Positions 46,272 to 53,369 of a stretch of DNA of 64,000 nucleotides are shown piece by piece. Origin of the DNA: Streptomyces sp. 130 (GTDB lineage: Bacteria; Actinomycetota; Actinomycetes; Streptomycetales; Streptomycetaceae). The notes under the pieces were generated by a model, which was given only the letters and a program-made list of their open reading frames with translations, made no database searches and was not told the DNA's origin. Both the position numbers and the translations under genes were made by a program. Within the stretch, counting starts at the first letter, position 1. Every line of letters starts with the position of its first letter. The stretch spans positions 33,661 through 97,660 of the forward strand of contig NZ_VJNO01000026.1 in assembly GCF_007096885.1 (NCBI RefSeq), read 5' to 3'.

Positions 46272-47126
46272 ATGCCCATCGGCCCGTCGGTGCTGGCCGC
46301 CGCGAGGCGTCACTCGGTCGGTCTGCGCCGGGACGGCACCGTGCGCGCCGCGGGCGGCGAACTCGCGACCGCCGAATGCCGTGTCGGCCGGTGGGACGGC
46401 GTGGTCTCGGTCGCGGCGGGCAACGTCCACACCGCGAGGAACACGGGCAGGTCCCATACGGTGGGCCTCCGTTCGGACGGCAGGGTGCTGGCGACGGGCT
46501 GGAACGGCGACGGGCAGTGCGACGTCTCCGGCTGGCGGGGCGTCACGGCCGTGGCCGCGGGCTGGCGCCGCACGCTCGGGCTGCTCGGGAACGGCCGCGT
46601 GCTGGCGGCGGGCCGGCGCGCGGAAGGGCAGTGCGATGTGGGGCCCTGGCGCGAGGTGGTCGCCCTCTCGTGCGGTGACTGGCACTCGGTCGGCGTCCGG
46701 GCGGACGGTACCGCGGTGGCCGCGGGGAACAACCGGCGCGGGCAGTGCGCCGTGGCGGAATGGCGCGGCCTGGCCGCCGTCTCGGCCGGGTACCTCCACA
46801 CCGTCGGCCTCCGGGCCGACGGGCGCGCGCTGGCCACCGGCGACCGGACGACCGGGGCGTGCGAGGTCGGTGAGTGGGAGGACGTGGTGGCGCTGGACGC
46901 GGGCAGCCGCCACACCGTGGGGGTCACCTCCTCCGGACGGGTCCTCGCGGTGGGAGACAACAGCCACGGTCAGTGCGAGGTCGGCGGCTGGCGCGGCATC
47001 GTCGCCGTGGCGGCGGGCTCGACGCACACGCTCGGCCTGCGCGCCGACGGCACGGTCGTCAGCACGGGGAACAACGCGGACGGGCAGTGCGAGGTCGCCA
47101 CCTGGTCCGGCATCCGCCTGCGATAG
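46272..47126 (+). CDS. RCC1-type beta-propeller repeat protein
   Basis: This 284-residue protein consists of about six to seven RCC1-like repeats of roughly 40 residues with the pattern HTVGLRxDGxVLAxGxNxxGQCxVxxWxxVVAVxAG. It has no signal peptide or membrane segment, so it should be cytoplasmic. RCC1 propellers bind proteins or, in eukaryotes, act as Ran exchange factors; no such function can be assigned here. The start has a strong AGGAGG site. It is divergent from hen1-pnkp across 89 bp, which suggests but does not prove a link with RNA repair. Confidence 0.85.
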   Translation: MPIGPSVLAAARRHSVGLRRDGTVRAAGGELATAECRVGRWDGVVSVAAGNVHTARNTGRSHTVGLRSDGRVLATGWNGDGQCDVSGWRGVTAVAAGWRRTLGLLGNGRVLAAGRRAEGQCDVGPWREVVALSCGDWHSVGVRADGTAVAAGNNRRGQCAVAEWRGLAAVSAGYLHTVGLRADGRALATGDRTTGACEVGEWEDVVALDAGSRHTVGVTSSGRVLAVGDNSHGQCEVGGWRGIVAVAAGSTHTLGLRADGTVVSTGNNADGQCEVATWSGIRLR

Positions 47127-47197
47127 CCGGAGGGCCGCGCTGCCCCCTCCGAGGCCGGCGCCGGCCCGCACCCCCGCCCAAGCCCACCGGGGCCGTG

Positions 47198-48142
47198 TCA
47201 CCCCGCCCCGGCTCCCCCCGTGGCGCCCCCGGGCGCACCGCGCCGCGCAGTCGCCAGCCCCGCGATCTCCCCCGGCCCCACCCGGCAGCACCCGCCGACC
47301 AGCCGGGCGCCCGCCTCCTGCCAGGCCGCCAGCCGCCCGGGGCCGAACGCGGCGCTCCCGGTCCACGCGCCCGACTCCGCGTCCCAGCGTTCGCCGCTGT
47401 TCGGGTAGACAACGGCCGGCTTCCCGGTCACCCGGACCGCCTCCCGCGCGGCGGCCTCCGCTTCGGCGGGGGCGCAGCAGTTGACGCCGACCGCGATCAC
47501 CTCGTCGTGCTCCCGGGCCAGGGCGAACGCCTCGTCCAGCGGCTGCCCGGCCCGGGTCCGGCCCCCGGCCACGGTGTAGGAGAGCCACACCGGCAGCCCG
47601 TACTCCCCCGCCACCCGCAGCAGCGCCCGCGCCTCGGCCGTGTCCGGCACCGTCTCCAGGGCCAGCACGTCCGGCCCGGCGGCGGCCAGCGCCTCGACGC
47701 GGGGGCGGTGGAAGCGCTCCAGCTCCCGGACGGTCAGCCCGTAGCGGCCCCGGTATTCCGCCCCGTCCGCCGTCACCGCCCCGTACGGACCGACCGAGGC
47801 CGCGACCCAGACGTCCCGCTCGACCGTGCCGGCCGCCCGCCGGGCCAGCTCCACGCTGCGGGCGAAGAGCCCGGCCGCCTCGTCCCGCCCGATTCCGCGC
47901 CGCCCGAACCCCTCGTAGCTCGCCTGGTAACTGGCCGTGATGAGCACCTGGGCCCCGGCCCGCACGTACGCCGTGTGGGCGGCCTCGATCTGCCCGGGTC
48001 CGTCGGCGAGCAGCCGGGCGGACCACAGCGCGTCGGACAGGTCGCAGCCCTGGGCCTCCAGCTGGTTGGAGAGCCCGCCGTCGAGCAGGACCGTGCCCTC
48101 GGCCAGCGCGGCGGCCAGCGGGCGGCCGGGCCCAGGTGTCAT
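47198..48142 (-). CDS. mmuM: Homocysteine S-methyltransferase MmuM
   Basis: This 314-residue enzyme transfers a methyl group from S-methylmethionine (or SAM) to homocysteine, giving methionine. The Zn-binding cysteines are in GVNCC (near 219) and GGCCR (near 284), and the N-terminus VLLDGGLSNQLEAQGCDL is typical. The C-terminal 20 residues are Gly/Ala-rich and low in complexity. It faces the RCC1-like gene with a 71-bp gap and is 13 bp downstream of the LLM oxidoreductase gene. Confidence 0.93.
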   Translation of the reverse strand: MTPGPGRPLAAALAEGTVLLDGGLSNQLEAQGCDLSDALWSARLLADGPGQIEAAHTAYVRAGAQVLITASYQASYEGFGRRGIGRDEAAGLFARSVELARRAAGTVERDVWVAASVGPYGAVTADGAEYRGRYGLTVRELERFHRPRVEALAAAGPDVLALETVPDTAEARALLRVAGEYGLPVWLSYTVAGGRTRAGQPLDEAFALAREHDEVIAVGVNCCAPAEAEAAAREAVRVTGKPAVVYPNSGERWDAESGAWTGSAAFGPGRLAAWQEAGARLVGGCCRVGPGEIAGLATARRGAPGGATGGAGAG

Positions 48143-48155
48143 CGCGGCCCCGCTC

Positions 48156-49079
48156 TCAGCCCAGCTGGGACTGGACCTGGGAGGCGATCAGGTCCAGGTG
48201 GTCCAGATCGTCCAGGTCGAGGACCTGGAGGTAGATCCGCGAGGCCCCGATCTCCGCGTACCGCCCGATCTTGTCGACCACCTCGGCGGGCGACCCCGCG
48301 AGTCCGTTGGCCTTCAGCTCGGCCACCTCCCGGCCGATGACGGCGGCCCGGCGCGCCACCTCCGCGTCGTCCCGGCCGACACAGACCACCAGCGCGTTGG
48401 AGTACACCAGGTCGTCCGGCTTCCGGCCCGCCGCCTCGGCCGCCTCCCGGACCCGGCCGAACTGCTTCTCGCTGTCCTCCAGCGAGGCGAACGGGATGTT
48501 GAACTCGTCCGCGTACTGGGCGGCGAGGCGCGGGGTGCGCTTCGCGCCGTGTCCGCCGATGAGCACCGGCACCTTGGCCTGCGCCGGCTTGGGCAGCGCA
48601 GGCGAGTCCTTCAGCTGGTAGTACGTGCCGTCGTAGCTGAACGTCTTGCCGACCTCGGTCGCCCACAGCCCCGTGACGATCGCGAGCTGTTCTTCCAGGC
48701 GGCCGAACTTCTCCTTCGGGAAGGGGATGCCGTACGCCGTGTGCTCCTCCTCGAACCAGCCCGCGCCCAGGCCCAGTTCGACCCGGCCGCCCGACATCTG
48801 GTCGACCTGCGCCACCTGGATGGCGAGGACACCGGGGAGCCGGAAGGTGCCCGCCGTCATCAGCGTGCCCAGGCGGATGCGCTTGGTCTCGCGGGCCAGC
48901 CCGGCCAGCGTGATCCAGGCGTCGGTGGGGCCGGGCAGGCCGTCACCCTGCCCCATGCGCAGATAGTGGTCGGACCGGTAGAAGGCGTCGAAGCCGAGGT
49001 CCTCGGTGGCCTTGGCGACGGTGAGGAGGGTGTCGTAGCTCGCCCCCTGCTGGGGCTCGGTGAAAATGCGGAGATCCAT
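48156..49079 (-). CDS. LLM-class F420-dependent oxidoreductase
   Basis: This 307-residue protein is a luciferase-like monooxygenase-family TIM barrel of the F420-dependent type (LGFDAFYRSDHYLRMGQGDGLPGPTDAW, RIRLGTLMTAGTFRLPGVLAIQVAQVDQMSGGRVELGLGAGWFEEEH). It is predicted to use coenzyme F420 for hydride transfer; the substrate is unknown. I use the ATG at 49079; a GTG five codons upstream is possible, since GGAGG lies only one base before the ATG. It is probably cotranscribed with mmuM. Confidence 0.9.
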   Translation of the reverse strand: MDLRIFTEPQQGASYDTLLTVAKATEDLGFDAFYRSDHYLRMGQGDGLPGPTDAWITLAGLARETKRIRLGTLMTAGTFRLPGVLAIQVAQVDQMSGGRVELGLGAGWFEEEHTAYGIPFPKEKFGRLEEQLAIVTGLWATEVGKTFSYDGTYYQLKDSPALPKPAQAKVPVLIGGHGAKRTPRLAAQYADEFNIPFASLEDSEKQFGRVREAAEAAGRKPDDLVYSNALVVCVGRDDAEVARRAAVIGREVAELKANGLAGSPAEVVDKIGRYAEIGASRIYLQVLDLDDLDHLDLIASQVQSQLG

Positions 49080-49175
49080 GCCTCCATCCTGCACCCGCGC
49101 GCGCCGTCCGCCCCTCTCCGGGGCACCGTCCGCGTGGAGTCGCGGCCTCGGAGGCGTACCGGAGGGGGTGACCGC

Positions 49176-49712
49176 TCACTGGATGCCGGTCACCGGGCCC
49201 ACCGGGCCGTGCAGCGCCCCGGGCGGGCCGTCCCGCTCCCGGCCGCGCTCCAGCTGCTCCCGCCGCTCCCGCTCCCGCTCGTCCAGGAGCCGGAGCATGG
49301 AGCGGACCCGGTCGGTCGACTCGTCGGCGGCGTCGATCGCCTCCATGCACTGCCAGTACAGGCCCTGCTCATCGGTCTCGCAGGCCACCCCGACCAGGGC
49401 CATGCCGACCTCACCGAGCAGCGCGGCCAGGCCCGTCAGGGCCGCCCGGGGATCGGCGACCTCGGTCAGCCGGGCCGCGCGGGCCACCCCGGCGCGGGCC
49501 GCCGGGTGGTCGAGCGCGCCGCCGGTCCTGCCCCCGATCTCGCTGAGGGCGCCCGCCTCGGCCCGCAGCTCCTTGGGGCCGCCCGCCGCCAGCCGGCTGC
49601 CGACCGCCTGGGCCAGGGCCTGGGCCTGCCACGCCTCGGCGATGATGTCCGGTGTGCCCCGGCTCTGCGCCAGCGCCTGCCTGATGACCGCCACCAGCCG
49701 TTCCGCTTCCAT
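49176..49712 (-). CDS. Conserved hypothetical protein (DUF6099-like)
   Basis: This 178-residue protein is mostly helical and Ala/Leu-rich (AWQAQALAQAVGSRLAAGG, VGMALVGVACETDEQGLYWQCMEAIDAADES), ending in a charged coiled-coil-like stretch (RLLDERERERREQLERGRERD). No signal peptide or catalytic motif is visible. I recognise it as a Streptomyces-conserved family, probably DUF6099, without known function. A GGGGG ribosome site precedes the ATG. Confidence 0.75.
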   Translation of the reverse strand: MEAERLVAVIRQALAQSRGTPDIIAEAWQAQALAQAVGSRLAAGGPKELRAEAGALSEIGGRTGGALDHPAARAGVARAARLTEVADPRAALTGLAALLGEVGMALVGVACETDEQGLYWQCMEAIDAADESTDRVRSMLRLLDERERERREQLERGRERDGPPGALHGPVGPVTGIQ

Positions 49713-49732
49713 CGACTGCCCCCGTTCGATGC

Positions 49733-49853
49733 GAAAACCCGCCCAACGCTGCGGAAAACCCGCTCACCACGTTCATTACCCACAGTGAGGGCGACCGCAC
49801 CGGGACGCCAGAGGATTTCGGAAATCTGTGGACACTCAATCGAATGTGGATAA
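49733..49853. promoter_or_regulatory. Upstream region with 10-bp direct repeats and two DnaA-box-like sites
   Basis: GAAAACCCGC occurs at 49733-49742 and 49754-49763, exactly 21 bp (two helical turns) apart, just upstream of the hypothetical gene at 49712. Further on, TGTGGACAC (49827-49835) and TGTGGATAA (49845-49853) match the reverse complement of the DnaA box TTATCCACA, with two mismatches in the first and none in the second, 18 bp apart. Only two such boxes are seen, so this is not an origin; transcriptional control by DnaA is possible. Confidence 0.4.
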
Positions 49854-49858
49854 GTCGA

Positions 49859-50218
49859 TCACTCCGAAGAGTGACGATCTTGGCTGCCCGTCGATTCGGG
49901 GGCCGGAAAGCGCGACTCGTTCCGTTCGATCTTGGCCGCGAGCGCCGAAAGCGGGTCGATTCCCAGCACCTCGCAGAACTGGAGGAGATAGGCGAGCACG
50001 TCCGCGACCTCGTCCGCCACGCGGGGCGCCGTCTCCGGGTCCGCCATGACCCGCGCCGACTGCTCGGGCGTCAGCCACTGGAAGATCTCCAGGAGTTCGG
50101 CGGCCTCCACGCTCAGCGCCGAGGCCAGGTTCTTCGGTGTGTGGTACTGCCCCCAGTCGCGCGCGTCCGCGAAGGCGGCCAGCCGCCGCTGGAGGGTCCG
50201 TACGTCGAGCCCGGTCAT
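49859..50218 (-). CDS. MazG-like nucleotide pyrophosphohydrolase
   Basis: This 119-residue protein matches the small MazG-like/iMazG family, which hydrolyses nucleoside triphosphates to monophosphates and pyrophosphate and may remove aberrant nucleotides. The acidic metal-binding helices are visible as SVEAAELLEIFQWL (ExxE) and DEVADVLAYLLQFCE (ExxD). It starts at ATG 50218, nine bases after the sepF-like gene on the same strand, so the two are probably cotranscribed. Confidence 0.88.
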   Translation of the reverse strand: MTGLDVRTLQRRLAAFADARDWGQYHTPKNLASALSVEAAELLEIFQWLTPEQSARVMADPETAPRVADEVADVLAYLLQFCEVLGIDPLSALAAKIERNESRFPAPESTGSQDRHSSE

Positions 50219-50227
50219 GTCCTCGCC

Positions 50228-50626
50228 CTACGCTCCCGGCACCCCGGCCGCCGTGACGCCCTCGACCTCCATGCCGGCGGGCGACAGCAGGAAGACGTTG
50301 CGGTCCACCCGGTGCATGCCGCTGCCCAGCCCGAAGACGACCCCGCTGGCGAAGTCCAGGATGCGCTTGGCCACATCGCTCTCCGCGCTGGTCAGGTCGA
50401 GCAGCACCGGCACCTGGGCGACCAGGTACTCCGCGACCTCGCGGGCGTCGGCGAACACCTGGACCCGCAGCACGACCATGCGCCGCTGCTCGGCGGGTTC
50501 CGGCTCGTCCTGGACGCCGCGGTGGTCCACCCGGGAGGGCCACTCGTTGCGGCTGCGCAGCGGTACGACCTGGGCCAGCCCCTCCCACTGCTCGTCCGTG
50601 ACGTCGTACCTGTCGTACCTGCTCAC
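50228..50626 (-). CDS. SepF-like cell division protein
   Basis: This 132-residue protein has the SepF (DUF552) domain at about 48-115: VVLRVQVFADAREVAEYLVAQVPVLLDLTSAESDVAKRILDFASGVVFGLGSGMHRVDRNVFLLSP. SepF proteins form filaments that bind FtsZ at the septum. Streptomyces has several paralogues; this copy is not next to ftsZ-type division genes and lacks a clear N-terminal amphipathic membrane anchor, so it is likely a SepF-like accessory protein rather than the main SepF. It leads a two-gene unit with the MazG-like gene. Confidence 0.88.
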   Translation of the reverse strand: MSRYDRYDVTDEQWEGLAQVVPLRSRNEWPSRVDHRGVQDEPEPAEQRRMVVLRVQVFADAREVAEYLVAQVPVLLDLTSAESDVAKRILDFASGVVFGLGSGMHRVDRNVFLLSPAGMEVEGVTAAGVPGA

Positions 50627-50730
50627 CGGAACACCCCGTCCGCACCTCGGTCGGCGTCGCGCCGGCCGCGCTCACTGTTCATCGGGCGATTGTCCCCTCC
50701 CTCACCCGTTCGGCCTACGAGCGACACGGC

Positions 50731-52005
50731 TCAAGGCCCGATTGAAGCCGCCGGAATCACGTCCGCGGGGTCCGCGACCGTGATGGCGCCGCTCGGAGCG
50801 GTGGTGCTGTCCAGCGGGGTGAAGCGGATCGGGAGGTGGGCCAGCGCGCGGTGGAACGGGCCGGGGCGCCAGATCAGTTCGTCCGGCGCCACGGCGAGCT
50901 CCGCGTCGCACAGGAGGCTGGTGAGCTGTTCGATGGCGGTCATGGCGATGAGCAGGGCCGGCTGCTTGGCCGGGCAGCGGTGGGGCCCGGCCGACCAGGC
51001 GAGATGGGCGCTGGCCCCGGAGCGGAGGCCGTCGTCGGAGACGGGCGGCGCGGACTGGGAGTTGGCGGCGGCGTAGGAGACCAGGACGAGCTGTCCGGCG
51101 CGCAGCCGTACACCGTGGAACTCGGTGTCGTGGCGCGGGTAGTGGGCCGCCAGGTTGGCGAGCGGCGGGTCGCGCCACAGCACCTCGTTGATCGCCTCGT
51201 GGGCGGTCATCGCGCCGCCGTGCAGGGAGCCCGCGTAGCGTTCGTCGGTGAGCATGTGGAGCGTGGCGTTGCCGATGAGGTTGGTCATCGGGTCGTTGCC
51301 GGCGCTCATCACCAGGGTGATCTGACGGACCGTCTCGTCGTTGTCGAGTCCCGCCGGGTGGGCGAGGAAGTACGAGGTCAGGTCGCGGCGCGGCCGGGCG
51401 CGCCGGTCGGCGACGAGCCGGGTGACGACGTCGACCAGGTCGGCGTACGCGGCGGCGGCGTCGGCGGCCGAGTTCATCATCCCGGCGACCCCGTCCACGA
51501 TCCGTTCGCCGTCCTCGGGGTCGGCGCCGAACCAGGTGACGAAGATGTGCATGGGGAGCCGGCGGGCGTACTGGGCGATGAGGTCGCCGCTGCCGGTGGC
51601 GGCGAACCGGCCGATGAGCTGGCGGGCGACGCGGGCCACCTCGGCGCGCAGGACGTGCGGTTCGATCAGCGCGAGGCTGTCGTTGATGGCCTGGCGGTAG
51701 CGGGCGTGCACCGCACCGTCGCTGAACAGGGCGGTGGGGCGGTGGCCGAGCACGGGCAGCACGGGCGAGTCCGGCGGGACGGTGGCCTGCCAGGCGCGGG
51801 GGTCCTTGCTGAAGGTGTGGGTGTCGCGGAGCAGGTCGATGGCGGCCTGGTAGTCCGTGACGAGCAGCGCCTCGACGTCGGGGGCGATCCGCACCGGTGC
51901 GAGCGGGCCGTGCTCGCGCAGGGCGCGGTAGTGGCCCTGCGGGTCGGCCGCGAAGGCCGGGCCGTACAGCGCGAGGGGCCGCGGCGGCGGCGCGTAGGCG
52001 GTCAT
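50731..52005 (-). CDS. Conservon-associated cytochrome P450 lacking the ExxR motif (CYP157-like)
   Basis: This 424-residue P450 ends conservon 2. The heme-ligand loop keeps the cysteine but is unusual (WSAGPHRCPAKQ instead of FGxGxHxCxG). The I-helix reads AGNDPMTN, so the acid-alcohol pair (E/D-T) has Pro in place of Thr. The K-helix ExxR is EVLW, with Trp for Arg. Loss of ExxR is known for the CYP157 family of Streptomyces conservons, so this is probably that family rather than a dead gene. Substrate and activity are unknown. The ATG at 52005 overlaps the CvnD stop by four bases. Confidence 0.88.
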   Translation of the reverse strand: MTAYAPPPRPLALYGPAFAADPQGHYRALREHGPLAPVRIAPDVEALLVTDYQAAIDLLRDTHTFSKDPRAWQATVPPDSPVLPVLGHRPTALFSDGAVHARYRQAINDSLALIEPHVLRAEVARVARQLIGRFAATGSGDLIAQYARRLPMHIFVTWFGADPEDGERIVDGVAGMMNSAADAAAAYADLVDVVTRLVADRRARPRRDLTSYFLAHPAGLDNDETVRQITLVMSAGNDPMTNLIGNATLHMLTDERYAGSLHGGAMTAHEAINEVLWRDPPLANLAAHYPRHDTEFHGVRLRAGQLVLVSYAAANSQSAPPVSDDGLRSGASAHLAWSAGPHRCPAKQPALLIAMTAIEQLTSLLCDAELAVAPDELIWRPGPFHRALAHLPIRFTPLDSTTAPSGAITVADPADVIPAASIGP

Positions 52006-52616
52006 GAGGCGTCCTCGGGCTGCGGCATGCGGGTCAGCACGTGTTCGGCGAGTGCGATCAGGGCGTCGATGCTGCCGCGGCGTTCGCGCGCGTCGCACTG
52101 GACGAGCGGGGTGGTCTCGGCCAGGTCGAGGTGCTTGCGCAGGACCTCGTCGCTGTGCTCCGGGGCGTCGGGGAAACGATTCACCGCGACGGCGTACGGC
52201 AGTCCCTGCTCCTCGACCATGTCCATCACGGCGAAGGAGTCGGCGAGCCGCCGGGTGTCCACGAGGACGAGTGCGCCGAGGGCGCCGCGGGCGATGTCCT
52301 CCCACAGCGGCAGGAACCGTTCCTGGCCGGGGGTGCCGAACATGTAGAGCACGAGGTCGTCGGGGACGGTGAGGCGGCCGAAGTCGATGGCGACCGTGGT
52401 GGTGGTCTTCTCGGGGAGTCCGGCGGTCGAGTCGACGCGGGTGCTGGACTGGGTCATCGCCTCCTCGGTGTGGAGGGTGGCGATCTCCGAGAGGGTGCGG
52501 ATCAGGGTGGTCTTGCCCACGCCGAAGGGACCCGTGACGACGAGTTTCATCAGGGTCCGGGCGGCGGCCGGCAGATAGCCGACGCCGGTCCGGTCAGGGG
52601 AGGGAGCGGAGTCCAT
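52002..52616 (-). CDS. Conservon small GTPase CvnD (second copy)
   Basis: This 204-residue Ras-like nucleotide-binding protein has the P-loop TGPFGVGKTTLIRTL, the switch TTVAIDFGRLTV and MFGTPGQERFLPLWEDI. The NKxD position reads NRFPD. The N-terminal 20 residues before the core (MDSAPSPDRTGVGYLPAAAR) are extra compared with many CvnD proteins; a start at the ATG of MKLVVTGPF is possible. With the chosen start it overlaps cvnC by 23 bases and the P450 gene by four. Confidence 0.9.
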   Translation of the reverse strand: MDSAPSPDRTGVGYLPAAARTLMKLVVTGPFGVGKTTLIRTLSEIATLHTEEAMTQSSTRVDSTAGLPEKTTTTVAIDFGRLTVPDDLVLYMFGTPGQERFLPLWEDIARGALGALVLVDTRRLADSFAVMDMVEEQGLPYAVAVNRFPDAPEHSDEVLRKHLDLAETTPLVQCDARERRGSIDALIALAEHVLTRMPQPEDAS

Positions 52617-52947
52617 CGAGCAGCCTCTCGACAAGCGACCTGTCGATCTGCCCGGCACTGGGTATCGGCGGTCGGGTGAGCAGTAGTCCGGTGGCCGCGA
52701 GGTCCGTGGCCAGGAAGACGGTGGCACTGACCGGCAGGTCCAGGTGGGCCGCGCACTCGACGACGGTGAGGGCTCCCGGTTCCAGCAGGTCGCAGAGTCT
52801 GCGGGCCTGGGTTCCGGCGTCGTCGGGCACGGGCGCTTCGGTCCGTACGAGGACGGCGAGCCGGTCGAGGGCGGGGCCGGCGGGGCGGGACCGGCCGCCG
52901 GTGACCAGATAGGCGGGGATCAGACGGCGTGCTGGGCCGGGGGTCAT
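52594..52947 (-). CDS. Conservon DUF742 protein CvnC (second copy)
   Basis: This 117-residue DUF742 protein has the usual core LCDLLEPGALTVVECAAHLDLPVSATVFLATDLAATGLLLTRPP, shorter at the N-terminus than the first copy. It starts at ATG 52947, overlapping cvnB by four bases. Confidence 0.88.
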   Translation of the reverse strand: MTPGPARRLIPAYLVTGGRSRPAGPALDRLAVLVRTEAPVPDDAGTQARRLCDLLEPGALTVVECAAHLDLPVSATVFLATDLAATGLLLTRPPIPSAGQIDRSLVERLLDGLRSLP

Positions 52948-53369
52948 GGCCGGGCGGCGGTGTCCGGCTGGCGGGCGGGTGCGTGCATCGCCCGGGTGAG
53001 CGCGGTGACCTGGACCTGCATCTGGTAGGCGATGTCGCCCAGTTTGGCGCCGGGTTCGGCGAACAGGGCGAGGGTGGTGTTGCGGCCGGCCGGTACGACG
53101 ACGGCGAAGCCCAGGTCCGATTCCACGACGGTCTGCGCGAGTTGCGGGGCCTCGGCGTCGGTGAAGGCGGTCGTGAAGGCGCGGGCGGCGGCGTGCAGGG
53201 TGGCCGTCATCGCGGCGACCCGTTCGCCGGAGGCCCGGTCGAGGCCGGGGGACGCGCCTTCGACCAGGCCGTCGCCGGTGGCGACCACGGCGTGCTGGAC
53301 TCCGGGCAGCTCAAGCAGCGGGGTCAGCACCCATGCGAGGTCGCCTGAGGTGGGGCTGGGGGCGCTCAC
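52944..53369 (-). CDS. Conservon roadblock/LC7 protein CvnB (second copy)
   Basis: This 141-residue roadblock/LC7 protein (DLAWVLTPLLELPGVQHAVVATGDGLVEG, then LAQTVVESDLGFAVVVPAGRNTTLALFAEPGAKLGDIAYQMQ) is the MglB-like member of conservon 2. It starts at GTG 53369. Four-base overlaps on both sides tie it to cvnA and cvnC. Confidence 0.9.
   Translation of the reverse strand: MSAPSPTSGDLAWVLTPLLELPGVQHAVVATGDGLVEGASPGLDRASGERVAAMTATLHAAARAFTTAFTDAEAPQLAQTVVESDLGFAVVVPAGRNTTLALFAEPGAKLGDIAYQMQVQVTALTRAMHAPARQPDTAARP

Noticed and set aside
49827..49853. Replication origin suggested by DnaA-box-like sequences
   Set aside because: Only two boxes are present, and dnaA, dnaN and gyrB are absent; Streptomyces oriC contains many boxes.
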